From positions 524,557 through 588,556 of the forward strand of contig NW_019091440.1 of NCBI RefSeq assembly GCF_001949145.1: a DNA stretch of 64,000 bases, written 5' to 3'. A model generated the notes under the pieces. That model saw only the letters and a list, made by a program, of their open reading frames with translations. It ran no database searches and had not been told where the DNA came from. Of this stretch, positions 12,501-22,600 are shown in pieces (the first letter of the stretch is position 1; each line of letters starts with the position of its first letter). This DNA comes from Acanthaster planci (lineage: Eukaryota > Echinodermata > Asteroidea > Valvatida > Acanthasteridae). Position numbers and translations under genes: made by a program.

Positions 12501-13754
12501 TGCGTCGCCTACAAGTCGTACAGAAATATCCAGGTAAAAACGAAACGGCAAGGACTGATCCAAATCAAGTCAGGCATCAATGTTAACTTGCGGTCACTAG
12601 CACGACGTGGGGGTCCAACTTTACATGTGCTCCTGGGCAAAGTGTCCCTCTTGGACATGGAACAGTACTTAGTGTGTGGATTTTGACTGTATTACCCATA
12701 ATGCATTGCTGAAAGATTTCCTTTCCCTGTGATAACCTCTTTGCGCTGTACTCTGGTGTATTGCGAATTGCCCGTAGCCGTGTTCCAATAACTCGACTAC
12801 GGCTGAAAATAATGTATATGTCTATGAGAAATGCATGAAGCTGCTTGTTGGGACTTCCATAGGTGCCAAATACCCTCAGTCACAGCCCAAGTAATTTAGG
12901 CACAGCCGGTATTGCGGAGGTGTTCTCTGTGTGATGGTTCTGATTTTGTGCAGCTTAACTGTTAAACTTGATATCCTCAAGCTTTGGGGTTTTTTTTCCT
13001 CCGAAGATTGAACCTGACACTGCCGTTCTCGATCAGGCGGTCCGGTTTTGTCTTCAGCATCGGCTGGCCAGCAAGACACCACAGGTAAACAGTCTGGAGT
13101 CAGTCAGATGAAGCAAGGAGTGGACAACTGGAGCATGATGATACAGAACCCAAACTCGCCACAGAATGAGACAAATTGTAACAAAGTAACACAAGCAGAT
13201 ATGTTGCATGTTCCGCGGCGGCAGATCCAACAGTTACAAGAATGGTGGCAGATGACCTGTGATGGAGGGTGGACCCAAAATGGAGCTGAACGAACATATG
13301 CGAGTGGGGCGTTGTTCTCGAGATAATTTCTGTCCGTAAAGTTATGACATAACCAGGTCTGATCAAAAGAGAAAAGAAAGAAGGAAAAGGCGTGCTCCCT
13401 TGAGAAAAAAAAAATCGACAAATTGGCATACGCCCCCTCTGGCTCCTCTACTGGCCTGTATGACTCAAAAAATGGCCGAGACAGCTGTGGACTCATTTTC
13501 GTACTTTCGACCAATGGTTTGCTAGACACTGGTACGCAAAAGTACCAGTGGCGACGAGGATGAAATAGGGGTTGTCACTGCTAGCTGTTTTGAATGTGCT
13601 TGAAAAATGCTTTTTTTTGCCTCATCAACAGACCCCAACATCCCAACCCGAGTCCATCTTCTCGTCACCTCAACCCAGCAAGGAGAGGAGCGTCATCGTG
13701 ACCCCCGACAGACAGGGTGACACACAGAGCTCCACTTGCAGTAGCACACAGTAA
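586..13754 (+). CDS. CABIN1: CABIN1 (calcineurin-binding protein 1 / HIRA-complex subunit), 3' portion
   Basis: Nuclear TPR-type scaffold. In the family it partners HIRA, UBN1 and ASF1a in H3.3 deposition, and in vertebrates it also binds calcineurin and MEF2. Exons: 586-699, 1193-1400, 1998-2239, 2522-2584, 3072-3183, 3403-3564, 5191-5400, 5855-5944, 6577-6728, 6840-7054, 7524-8890, 9621-9772, 10256-10384, 10880-11000, 12420-12533, 13007-13084, 13632-13754. All join in frame through AG/GT sites to give 1216 residues and a TAA. Signature stretches match vertebrate CABIN1: [96 protein letters not shown], and [10 protein letters not shown] followed by SFSWHM. The N-terminal exons lie before the window. 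The protein ends soon after the DQAVRFC segment, so most of the long vertebrate C-terminal region is missing or unrecognisable. It is convergent with the Myb gene. Confidence 0.93.
1431..1900. mobile_element. Non-autonomous element with GGCCCAATTTCA termini, in CABIN1 intron
   Basis: The intron between the 1193-1400 and 1998-2239 exons is bounded by inverted terminal sequences: AGGCCCAATTTCATG near 1440 and TGTGAAATTGGGCCC near 1890. Both are followed inward by a CTGCTTAA or TTAGCAG type subterminal. No coding sequence is seen between them. Related termini recur at 27365-27610, 30810-30920 and 33980-34045. Confidence 0.6.
3571..3602 (+). repeat. CAGT microsatellite next to a splice donor
   Basis: About six imperfect CAGT/CAAT tetramers lie directly after the GTAAAG donor of the 3403-3564 CABIN1 exon. 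Nothing else is seen in the early intron. Confidence 0.75.
3620..5190. other. CABIN1 intron, no gene seen
   Basis: AT-rich intron between exons 3403-3564 and 5191-5400. Repeated 'ttctgagt' phrases occur around 3880-4030. Open frames here are short, lack flanking splice signals in a coding context and show no protein family signature. Confidence 0.7.
5452..5526 (+). pseudogene. Partial duplicate of the preceding CABIN1 exon
   Basis: This intronic stretch repeats the 3' end of the 5191-5400 exon, including GGCAAGGTGGCCGAGAAGAG, TACAAGAAG and the GTAGGAG donor. It has its own upstream CAG at 5455-5457. The possible exon (5458-5521) is 64 bases, so including it would shift the frame. It is therefore probably a relic or at most a poison exon. 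Confidence 0.8.
5660..5712 (+). pseudogene. Second, more decayed copy of the same CABIN1 exon end
   Basis: The stretch from CATGCTGGGAACAATGG through ACAGACAAGTCCCAAAG matches the same exon segment (CATGCTGGGCAAGGTGG through ACGAGCCCTGAAG) with several changes. It has no usable donor. With the copy at 5452-5526 it forms a ladder of decreasing similarity. Confidence 0.6.
6190..6442. mobile_element. Palindromic miniature element in CABIN1 intron
   Basis: Long inverted repeats: GGGCGCCATTTGAGCAAGCG at about 6240 returns as its reverse complement at about 6370-6388. Outer arms GGCGCAAGATGGA (about 6199) and TCCATGTTGCGCC (about 6425) also pair. The centre contains GGTGCACC and GCGCCAGCGCC palindromes. 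No coding capacity is seen, consistent with a MITE. Confidence 0.75.
7524..8890 (+). CDS. CABIN1: CABIN1 large exon: acidic linker plus start of second TPR block
   Basis: This 1367-base exon encodes 455 full codons. Most is a glutamate- and lysine-rich, probably disordered linker, much longer than its neighbouring exons. An internal duplication starts at DVVTKEM (8069) and again at 8264, 65 codons apart. Each copy carries a hydrophobic-acidic motif, [11 protein letters not shown] (8120-8152) and [11 protein letters not shown] (8324-8356). These look like SUMO-interaction motifs: a run of I/V residues followed by acid and serine. The exon ends in the conserved [15 protein letters not shown] segment, which resumes the helical repeat domain. 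The acceptor is CAG at 7521-7523 and the donor is GTGAGA at 8891. Confidence 0.88.
9330..9541 (-). mobile_element. tRNA-derived SINE
   Basis: Read on the minus strand, a tRNA-like head begins near 9530. It has an A-box-like GGAGAGTGGTTAGG and the B box GGTTCGAATCC (around 9468-9480). A SINE body follows with TGGTCTTTGGCAAGCCACTT, then sequence down to about 9340. It lies in the intron between CABIN1 exons 7524-8890 and 9621-9772. A diverged relative is at 23648-23880. Confidence 0.8.
10505..10752 (+). repeat. 12-bp minisatellite (GGTCTTGTGACT)
   Basis: About 20 imperfect copies of GGTCTTGTGACT and GGTCTTGTGTCT lie in the CABIN1 intron between exons 10256-10384 and 10880-11000. They create artefactual open frames on both strands. 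Confidence 0.9.
11085..11274 (-). mobile_element. TTAA-flanked miniature element, copy 1
   Basis: Starts TTAACCCCTCCGC and ends GCGAAGGGGTTTA; the right TTAA has mutated. The interior shares AGCAGCTG-type sequence, a CCTGCTGCTGGACAAAG block and CATGGTGAATAGA (reverse complement here) with copies at 16215-16403 and 31895-32049, inverted relative to them. It is intronic in CABIN1 (intron 11001-12419); the rest of that intron shows no gene. Confidence 0.8.
13174..13560 (+). mobile_element. Possible LTR fragment with primer-binding-site-like end
   Basis: Between the last two CABIN1 exons, TGGCGACGAGGATGAAAT (about 13548) resembles the primer-binding region that follows the 5' LTR of many gypsy-type elements. 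The stretch before it could be an LTR of the form TG...CA, starting near 13174. I see no second LTR, gag or pol, so this is a weak call. Confidence 0.3.
13632..13754 (+). CDS. CABIN1: CABIN1 terminal exon with calcineurin-docking-like motif
   Basis: The last exon has 41 codons including the TAA at 13752-13754. It carries RSVIVTP (13686-13706). In vertebrate CABIN1 the calcineurin-binding segment contains PEITVTP, a PxIxIT-type docking motif. Here the I/V-x-I/V-T spacing and the following proline are kept, but the first proline is arginine. The exon is rich in S, T, P and Q and looks disordered. Splicing from 13084 is phase 0. The docking role is inference. Confidence 0.85.
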   Translation, partial: TPTSQPESIFSSPQPSKERSVIVTPDRQGDTQSSTCSSTQ

Positions 13755-14680
13755 CAAGCTTCTACCAGCAGGAGAACATCAGGGGTTTTTTTTTTGCCTG
13801 GGTGGGTGAAGTTGTTCCAACGTGGGCACATTCCAACTTGGGCACAAATGACTCTGCGAGTCTTATTCTGGTCTGTCTCTGAAGCTGCGCACAGAGAGCT
13901 GATCTGCCACAAAGCGTAGCCTGGTTTCAGGGTCGTACTGTTCCCTTCACAGCCAAGTAGATTAAATGAAGGACTCCAATGGCTAGGTTACGGTCAAATG
14001 TGAACGGTGTCTCAGGATTCTAGCTGTCACTCACTGGATTTTTCCAAATTGTGTATCTTGACTAGTTTAGCCGTAAGCCTGAGTAGATTCAGCTGTAGGG
14101 GGCTTCACAGAAAAATATTCAGTCGCAGAAATGTGCATTTAGCAAACCTTCAGCTGTTACTTTGCATTTGTCAGCTGGACCAAACTTTGAATTGTGAAAA
14201 CTGTTGCACTAGCTGTTCATCAGCACGGCATTGCCCAATTTCACATGGTCTCATACATTCCTCTGAGCCTCCAAGGTCATGGAATTTTGGGAACTGACAC
14301 TAGATTTCTAGTATAGGATCTTTTCACATGACGGGCGAAGGCATTTCAGGAAGCGTACCGTGTCCGTGGAGGCGCAGGTTTTTTCGAATCTGTGTATTTC
14401 TGCTGGCAACTTCATGTACGCAAGATTGTTGAGAGACTTGGAGGGCACTCGCATCTCCACTCACATCTGTGCAAGTTGGAACGCTGACCGTCAAAAATCA
14501 TGTGACTGAAAATCTTCTACATTGTATATATGCTTTCTTTATATGTAAATAACTGTCGGGTGAACACGATCCCTTCTCCCGTGGTCAGAATAGATGACAG
14601 GGGGTCTTCTGGACATACACGTGAATAATTGAAGCTCTCCAATGATTTACATATTGGCTCATTAATAAATACATGTGATA
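13755..14680 (+). other. CABIN1: CABIN1 3' untranslated region (probable)
   Basis: Downstream of the TAA there is no further coding similarity. The first AATAAA in a plausible position is at 14664-14669, about 910 bases past the stop. The true cleavage site cannot be fixed from sequence alone. Confidence 0.45.
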
Positions 14681-16214
14681 ATACGTGTCGTAATCCGTCC
14701 CCCTGCACCCGCCCCCATTCCCATTTCCCCAGCCCCCCACTAACCACCATCAATGAACAGGGGTGTGACAGTTCAGCATTTCAGCTGATTTCAGCTTTTT
14801 TTGTTGAGATATTGACCCTGAATTTTAGCTTTTGTGTACACCTGCTGTGTACAAAGGCATGGGAACTTTTTACATTTCGGCTCCTTGCTAGCCGTTTTCA
14901 GCTTTCATTTTAAGTGACCACTCACACCCCTGACTAAGGCACACAGCAGTGGTCCAACCGGCATTTGTTGTGATCATACAGCTGATGTGAACTCTGAGAG
15001 TTGACAGACCACCTTGTTAGTGCGCCCCCAATCCATCGCTTCGGGTGACTGTCGACAGCTGTCCCCGATTGTTATGCTACCAAGTTGTCGCTAGCTGAAG
15101 GGACTTTTTATTCAAGAAAAAACAGGGCAATGAGAGGGATAAATTTTGTTCATAATGACTGGGGGATTGTGGAGTAAACATTTTGCAAGAAAGCTTTACT
15201 TTATAATACAGCATGGAGGATTTGTGACTGCAACGCTTACACTTCGTAGTCGTTTGTGAACCAGTGATGCGCAGCTACTACCAAAGGAACCTCCACTGCC
15301 AAGAAAATTGCGCCCTCTCTTGGTTCAGCTCGGGGCCCACTGAGTACAACACTTTGACACTCTCATCCAGGGTACAAGTGTCTGTGACTGACAGAAAGGT
15401 TTGTTTGTTTGCGTATAACTTCTCTGCCATCAGAAAGGAAATTTTCTGAGTTTGATCAAAAAACAAAGAAAATATAACCCCCCAAAATATCACAAAATGT
15501 ACAGGCACGCACTGAAAAAGAATTCTGCTATTAAGTACCTGGCACTGATTTGTCATCATGTTTCTACTCCGCCATCTCACATTCTACGCATTCTGTCGTG
15601 GTTATTTTCCATCCCAAAAGTTGCATTAGGAGAGAGAAACCTAGAAACGTCAATTGAATAGTTCCTCGTAACACGCCTGCAATGCATAACATGCACGAAC
15701 AACCTGCTGTGAGTTAATAATGACACTATGATGCCCAAGTGTCAACTTGCATAGAATCATACCGTTAGCTCATTTAGCGAATGGAGTTTGTATGGTTTTT
15801 CATTTATTTTCTACAAAACAGAATTTGTGACGGGACCAAAACAGAAAAAAATCTTGTGACTCGTTTTTCACATCCTTCAAAAGGAGCAGTGCAGTCGACT
15901 CCTCAAAATGCCAATTGGACATATTCACCAGTCGGTGATACTGAATTGAAAGTTAAAGTTTGATGTTTTGAAGTTTGTTATTTGAGAATAAAAATGGTAT
16001 CACTGATTGAAAACTAATTAATGTCATTTATGCTGATGAAGAGTTTAATAGTTGTGATTGATTATATCCAAATGTTTTCAGCCACACTTTAAAAAAAATG
16101 AAAGTAAGGCTGCATCCGAATCACTTGGCTGTGGCTTGAAGACTCAGTGTGAACCGGCCATACATGGCCGCTACTATTATAGTGGCCCTGGAGGGACATC
16201 AGTAATCGTCAATG
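14681..16214. other. Intergenic, no gene seen
   Basis: Mixed unique-looking sequence with short random frames. Another AATAAA near 15987 could serve an extended CABIN1 transcript. No protein family signature is seen on either strand. Confidence 0.6.
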
Positions 16215-16403
16215 TTAACCCCTTCACAGCGGGATTGTTTTGACCGTGACTGCTAGGCTGTGGTATGCCCTGAATGGAGGGCTTTGTCCAGCAGCAGGCC
16301 CCATTGAACCAGCAGCTGCATGGTGAATAGATTGTATGTGTGGTATGCACTAATCCTCACACAATGGTGCGGTAGTAGCAGTCCTCCGTGGTGAAGGGGT
16401 TAA
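16215..16403 (+). mobile_element. TTAA-flanked miniature element, copy 2 (best preserved)
   Basis: Bounded by TTAA on both sides, with inverted ends CCCCTTCAC and GTGAAGGGG. The TTAA duplication and C-rich ends are as in piggyBac-type elements. The interior has TTTTGACCGTGACTGCTAGG, a CCAGCAGCAGGCCC block and GCAGCTGCATGGTGAATAG. It has no coding capacity. Confidence 0.85.
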
Positions 16404-16460
16404 CCCTAACACTCCTCAGTCCTCCAACAGGTGAAGGATCGAGGAGGGTTAGGGTTAATG
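16399..16460. repeat. Mini-palindrome with AACCCTAAC / GTTAGGGTT ends
   Basis: GTTAACCCTAACACTCCTC pairs with GAGGAGGGTTAGGGTTAA across a short CAACAGGTGAAGGAT spacer. Related forms occur near 24162-24220 and 54126-54187. The ends contain the telomere-like hexamer TTAGGG, but only one or two units, so it is a miniature element rather than telomeric DNA. Confidence 0.6.
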
Positions 16461-16489
16461 ACCAACTGAAATTTACAATCCGCTTTTCA

Positions 16490-16712
16490 TTTTTGAATAT
16501 TGATGGCATTATCTGCGACCAGAGAGCGAGTCTTGAATTTTGGCCGCGAATATTGCCGTCAATATTCACAACCAAATTCACGACTCGCTCTCAGGTTGCA
16601 AATATTGACGCCAATATTCATGAAAAAATTCACGGCTCTCTGGTCACGAATATTGCCATCAATATTTGCTACCAAAGAGTGAGTCTTGAATTTGGTCGCA
16701 AATATTGACTCA
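16490..16712. repeat. Cluster of GCGAATATTG inverted subrepeats
   Basis: At least six copies of a core like CGAATATTGNC or its reverse complement alternate with CAGAGAGCGAGTCTTGAATT and CACGACTCGCTCTC arms. The result is overlapping hairpins over about 220 bases. Coding is not supported. Confidence 0.65.
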
Positions 16713-16799
16713 ATACTGACGATTGGCAATGTCCGTCCTGGGCCACCATATTATCAACTCGAGTAATTTCTTGCCACAGCCAAGTAATTTAGACACAGC

Positions 16800-16978
16800 T
16801 TTATGGGAGACTTTGAGACACTTGGTGGCGACAGACACACTTCATGGTCCTTTTTGGTTGATGTGGGCACGTGCTTGCAGTTTTAGGCATGCATGTTTTT
16901 TTTAGTTCTGAGCACACCGCAGAAAAGGACCTGTTCATCCGTCACCACCATGCGTCTCAAAGTCTCCCAGTAGGCACG
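16800..16978. mobile_element. MITE with TATGGGAGACTTTGAGAC ends
   Basis: Terminal inverted repeats TATGGGAGACTTTGAGACAC (about 16802) and GTCTCAAAGTCTCCCAGTA (about 16954-16972), with internal GGTGGCGAC/GTCACCACC pairing and TA at both borders, suggest a TA-inserting miniature element. Confidence 0.7.
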
Positions 16979-17399
16979 AATCCAAAATAGTCTGGCACCA
17001 CCCATTAAACATGTTGAATAAGATAGATTCAGGCATAAGAACACAATAAAAATAGCTCTCCTGTGATTGGACTACTTTTCCACAAGGACAGGTCTCATAC
17101 ATGTACCAAAGACCAAGGACTTGAAGGAGTTGCAGGAATGATTATATGTACTTACATATGCACAGGTTCATACTTGTAGCATAAGTGTCAAATTTCGACC
17201 AGAAATAGTGGACATTTTGAACTGAATAAAATGGATATTTGAAGTCGTTATTCATTGTGATGGCATACTGGTTAATAAAACAATTACTGTACATATCGTG
17301 CTAAACCAGCAAAAAGACTTCTTGGGTGCTTTCTTGTCTCATTTTCTTCTCCTTTTCAGTGAGCCAATAACAGTTGAAAAATGCTTACCTAACATTCCA

Positions 17400-18050
17400 C
17401 TGGGCACAACGTAGGCCTAACCTTCAACCTAGTAGTAGTCGTGAAAAAACACCCAACTCCGCGCTGTACCGTCTTACAGTAATGGAAAGTTGCCGAACTT
17501 TCCATCTCACACTCACAGCTTTTATGCCTAACTGCATATCAACCGTCATGAAACAATTCTGCCTAACTGTTGAGCTAGATAACGGTCGGGCCCGGTCGAG
17601 CATCATCTGCCTAACTTTACACGAAGCCACAAACGGCGCGGTGGGAAAACATTTGCCTAACTTTGAATTTACCCGCAAGCATCTCCAGAAACTTCGTTCC
17701 CTTTCTTTTTTTGTTAACTTTCCGGCAAATTGAGCTGCCAGGTTAGCTAGGTTTATGAAAATTTTAGCATTTTGTTTTTTGCATCAATCTGTCGGACGAA
17801 AACTAGACAAATATTTAATAACCATTGAATAACCAGCGCAGTGAACAGTTAGGCAATTTTTTTCTGACCGTAATTTCGCTCGATGGACAGTTAGGCAAAT
17901 CGTCTGGACCGTTAGTTCTTCGATAGAAGGTTAGGCAGAATTGTTTCATGACCGTGAGTTGGCTCAGTAGAAAGTTAGGCAAAGGTGTCCCTGACTGTGA
18001 GCTTGCTCCTTTTAGTTCGAGTGCGCGTGACAGTCAGAATTAGGCAAGTT
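17400..18050. mobile_element. Foldback-type element with subrepeated arms
   Basis: The left arm has TGCCTAACT phrases near 17524, 17567, 17609 and 17653. The right arm has AGTTAGGCA phrases near 17848, 17890, 17929, 17971 and 18037. Spacing inside each arm is about 40-44 bases. A stretch of about 25 bases around GAAACAATTCTGCCTAAC in the left arm reappears as its reverse complement in the right arm with one change. The arms flank a spacer of about 150 bases without a gene. Inverted arms made of tandem subrepeats are the hallmark of foldback transposons. Confidence 0.7.
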
Positions 18051-19049
18051 TTTGGCTGATGGTGTTAGCTGACTTTGTTGTGAAACTTGAGCAAAGTTCT
18101 GTTAAAAGACTCTTGGAAATTTAGCTGGAATTTGCCGACATATCGTTTAAGTGACCAGCCGGACCGGAGGGGGTCATTCATGCAAAGGTTTTTCTGTGAT
18201 GTGGGATGACAGCATTGACCAAAGTTTGCTCAGCGACGACACGGAAGATTTGGGCGGTTGCAAAGAAGTTGTAACGGACATAACAACGACATTGGTTTGT
18301 GCCGTTATGACACACCCAGGATGAAATGTTGACCGGCACAAGATGGCAGAGAGAAAGGTATGTTCTTCCTTAACATACATCCTTGTTTCAACATTTCTCA
18401 CAAAGTATGTGTTGCCTTTTTACAGGTCCAAAATTACTTTAGTAGCCTCTGGAAATACGCCCGGACTGAGGAATCGTTTTAGGGAGGACATTCCTAGAAA
18501 ATGGTGCATTCCAACTAATTTTTGGCAGTTGAATAATGAAGACCAGGGGCTAAGGTTGTCGTCAAGTTAGTTCAAAGTTGAATGTCGGTGCAGACAACCT
18601 AGACTTTTAGCAGCCTGTAGACAGTGTTTCAAATGTACTTGTCCCATGCGAGACTTGTGGTCAGCACTAATTTGCCGGAATTTGGTAATGTCCCGTAAAT
18701 AGGTGTAGAATCCATTCAGTCCATTACAAAGCCAAAGTCAAGTCAAGTTACAACTTATTTCCCCTGGGGTCTCTAATTCAGAAACTTATTGTGTTGTACA
18801 GTGAGTGGCTCTTGCAGCTGGGCATCTGAATGGTGCAGGAGAGTAATGAGGAATCCTGCTTGATTATTCTAATGCGTAACCTTTTAAGTCACACACCTGT
18901 CTGCGTATAGGCCTTACCTGATATGGCATAGGAATTGGATACTGAATAGAATTGTACACATACCAAGGCTTCACATCTGTGGCCAAACAATGTGCCTATT
19001 AAAGAATAGGGAACAAGGGCTTTCCATTATCACAGCCCAGGTGGGATGG

Positions 19050-19255
19050 AAACCCATATGCAGTAAGGTATGAGACGGAGAGAACCCCCCCCCCTGCTTT
19101 GTGTTGGTCATTGTCTCGCTGGAATCTGGGGAATTCCTTTCAGACATCTTGGGGGATGTGTTGAGTAACAATAGTCTGGAATGTGTATAGGGATTGGACA
19201 TGTTGGGGGGTACCCCTCGGTCTCGTTTCTTGCTGGGTATAGGAAACCCAGTTCA
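19050..19255 (+). repeat. Dispersed repeat, inverted relative to 41226-41440
   Basis: Shared blocks include GGTATGAGACGGAGAGAAC, GCTTTGTGTTGGTCATTGTC, GGGGAATTCCTTTCAGACAT and TTTCTTGCTGGGTATAG. By eye the two copies are over 90% alike. They sit 22 kb apart in opposite orientation. Confidence 0.85.
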
Positions 19256-22200
19256 ACTTTCACCCAAAAAAATTAGAAAAAAAAGAGCAAATAACTCATG
19301 CCGTGGTAGGGGATGCTTTCACACATCTTCAAGTTTTTCCTCAGGCCAATAGAAGCAACCTGTCTATCCCTGTGAATGTCATCAATTATGAAAATAGCTG
19401 AAAACAGCTAAAAAATGGCTTGAAGAAGTTGAGCTGTGAAAATCTCATATACTTTTGTACACAGCCAGCGAGGAAAAAAAGCTGAAATCCAGAACCCTAA
19501 AAATCAGCTGAAAATCTCAGAAATCTCACCCCTGGATGTATGCCTTTCACAGAACCAAAGCCCATGAAACTCGAGTGGGAAGTGGAACTTTGACAAGAAC
19601 ACGAGTCACATTTTGAATAAAAAGGGGTAGGGGAGGTACATCTTAGGTGAAAAAGGAGCTAAAGTGAATCACAAGATTGATCTCTATCCTTATTTCTGAG
19701 CAAATTAGAAAGACAAGGTGATTGGCTGACGGCAGAATTATTGGCCAATCGTTCAATGAGACTGACAGATCGTGCAACGATCGAGCAATTACACTGATCG
19801 ACCATTTCATAGAGCAGTCACGTTTGAATGGCCCTCGACATGCCCTAAACATAAGTAAAATGACATGCACACACCAACTGACTGAGACAAAATGACAACA
19901 AAGGAACAACTCGTATGTGGTTGCCATAGTAGCGGACATTTTGTTTAATCAAATCACAGCATGCTCGTGTTAGAGATGGCTTTATATAGAGTCCCATTTG
20001 CATTCTACATAACGGTTTATCAGGTTCAACAGTCTTAAATCACATACAATGGCTACAAACAATGGCTACATGCATAGTTTGGCTTACACAAAGGTTTATC
20101 CGTTGCTAACAGAGGGCGATGGTTCCCCTCGTTTTCTCTGTTTTCTCCAAATGACGCAATCTACGTTCGGAATCCGCATCTTGGCATGAACAGAAAAAAA
20201 AGCCCTTTTAGCTTGTTATAGTTGAGCTCTGAAGACAAATGACACTGCGTTCGACTTGGATGCTTCCGTATTTATTTGAACAGATAAAATCAGAGAAAAC
20301 ATGTTTTCCTCGGAGGTGTTCTTTAACCTTGTGTGGACAAAGCCAGGACTGCACAGGGTTTTTTCCCTCTGAAAAACAGGTTTTGTGACTTTTGGGGGTT
20401 AGGGTTACCTGTAGCCCCCCCCCCTAAAAAAACAGTTTGATAAACAATAATGCAATCCTGAACAAAAAACCTACTTACAAATGGTGTTCACAGCTCAAGA
20501 AAAATGTTAATTTGACATAATTTTCTAAAGCATATGAGAACAAAGGGATGTCAAGAAAAGACACATGTTGATCTGCATTTTTCTCAAAGATGAATTCAAC
20601 ATAATGAGGTCTTGAAAGTTACATTGTTAATCAGAAAATCAGTACAAATTCATTTACACATGGAACTCTATATCATGCACAAGAGGGTGCCCACGGGTCC
20701 TAAATGTTACCTTTTTTGCCAATACTTTCTATGTTTTTTCACCAAATATCTCCGATGTCTTGTTTAAGGTATGTAATGAACATGTTAAAAGAAGGTACAT
20801 GTATGTACATGTACAGTGTCCTACCGGGAACATCCTACATCAAATGTTTTACTTTTCAGACTACTGAAAAAAACTTCCCATGGGTGGAGAAAATGACAAA
20901 ATTCTATGGTTATTTTCCAGATTCATTCGAATGTCTTGTGCCTTGCCAATAGCTCTTTGTTTTGTGCATTGGTTTTGCACGTTGGCTCGTTTATAAATCA
21001 AGGTCTAAATGTAGTCAACATCCAAAATGCCAATTCCACTACATGAAGCCGTACGCGAGACAAAAACTATCCTTGTTAACAGTGCTGACGGCGGGTATAC
21101 ATTCATAGCTGCAGTTTTGAATTTCAATCTGAAACACGGGGAGGGTTGCTCAAGTTTCTAAATGAAGTGGGTTTTCCATCATATGGGGCTCGTCTGCTGT
21201 CACGTATAATCAATCCCATAGGAAACCACTGTGTTCCATGTTTTTTTATTGCATAGAATTCCATTACTGTTTGCGTAAATGGGGTCAGCATGACTCCATT
21301 GGGTGTGACAAATAGTCATGTCACGCATTACAATGGTCAGCAATAGTCAGCTGTCCCATGAATAGGACTTCATTGCTTTATCTGGCAAAATGCTTCCACA
21401 GGTAATAACCTGAGGCTACAAACAGTGCACAGCAATCTTGTGCTATATGTAATACATTGGTCTAGAAGTTTGGTCTCGACACCGACAAGCAAGGAAGAAA
21501 GTTTGTAAACTAAGAAAGCTCTTCTCTGTCCCAAAACATGCCACCTTTTCAACTCCAATCTTGAGCTGTAGGCTTGCGGGTACACCATGGAATCCATCTC
21601 TTCAGAAGAGGTGTGGTTTTGAGAAGTTGGAACTGGCGAGTTCCTGGCCAAAACGTCAAGTTAATACTCACCGGTCCCAACTTCTCAGAACCACACGTCT
21701 TCTGAAGAGCCAGTTTCCATGGCGTACGCGCTAACATACATTGTACAGCTCATATAACTTCCAAGCTTCAAATCTTACTTAACTCCAATCTTTCTCTGCT
21801 ATCCACAATCCAACATACACCACAACCGTCATGCGGTTAATGCACACGAAGAAACCTTCCAAACTTAGTATGTACAATGTAAACGTTTTTTCATTTTTTT
21901 TTATACATAGTTCATGATTTTTCTAGGATCTTAAAACATCAGATTAAAAAGTGGGTTTTTTCCCCCCACATTTCAATCACACACTCTCTTCCACGTCAGA
22001 AACTTTCCACCTACATGTATGACATCTTTCTATTTTTTTTTTTTACATAGTAATCTTTTTTTTTTACAGTTGCTATTAAAAAGCTTTTTCTGCCCACTTT
22101 TTGTGCAGTTTTATTCCGTTCTATAAAACAGACAATTTGTTCTAGCATTTTATGTTCAATCCTAAATTGGTCCCATTCTAAAATTTCACCTCGGTCTATG

Positions 22201-22430
22201 TAAAAGTAAATACATCTATGTACAACGTGTACATCAAAATATATGGCTTTCTCAAACAGGTGCTGACAATGCACAACCTGTTCTCCCGGAATGACACAAA
22301 AATATTTTGGGGGGTACTCGAAACAACTCCGCCGATTCGTACTCATTGAACACGTGAGACTTGCAATGTGAAAACACCCGGAAAAAGCTCTCGTCGATAT
22401 TTTTGCGGCGTGCCAAATTTACCGGTGTTG
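19256..22430. other. Intergenic / Myb 3' flank, no gene seen
   Basis: AT-rich DNA with short frames and poly-T tracts. A local inverted pair near 21600-21710 (GAGAAGTTGG / CCAACTTCTC, CTCTTCAGAAG / CTTCTGAAGAG) suggests another small hairpin element. No conserved protein is recognised. Confidence 0.6.
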
Positions 22431-22600
22431 TAGTCGAGACCGTCACAAGCCCTTTTACGAGACCAGTCATCGGCAACAGGGTGAACGGTTTGTGGCTTGA
22501 ATTCAGACCAGAGGTATTGTGACGGTCCTGAGAGATCTCGACTTCAACACTGAAATCATTTCTGGTACGTTGGTGAACGGCTGTCCTTTCCAATCCCCAG
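22430..22600 (-). repeat. 12-mer-family derived repeat
   Basis: Contains GAGACCGTCACAAG, ACGAGACCAGTCATC, then TTTGTGGCTTGAATTCAGAC and GTGACGGTCCTGAGAG. The same order of motifs occurs at 27623-27815. It is a member of the dispersed TTGTGACTGGTC family. Confidence 0.55.

Noticed and set aside
16399-16460. TTAGGG motifs as an interstitial telomere
   Set aside because: Only one or two hexamers at the ends of a mini-palindrome; no tandem array.
17400-18050. Regularly spaced repeats as a CRISPR or satellite
   Set aside because: The two halves are inverted relative to each other, which fits a foldback transposon instead.
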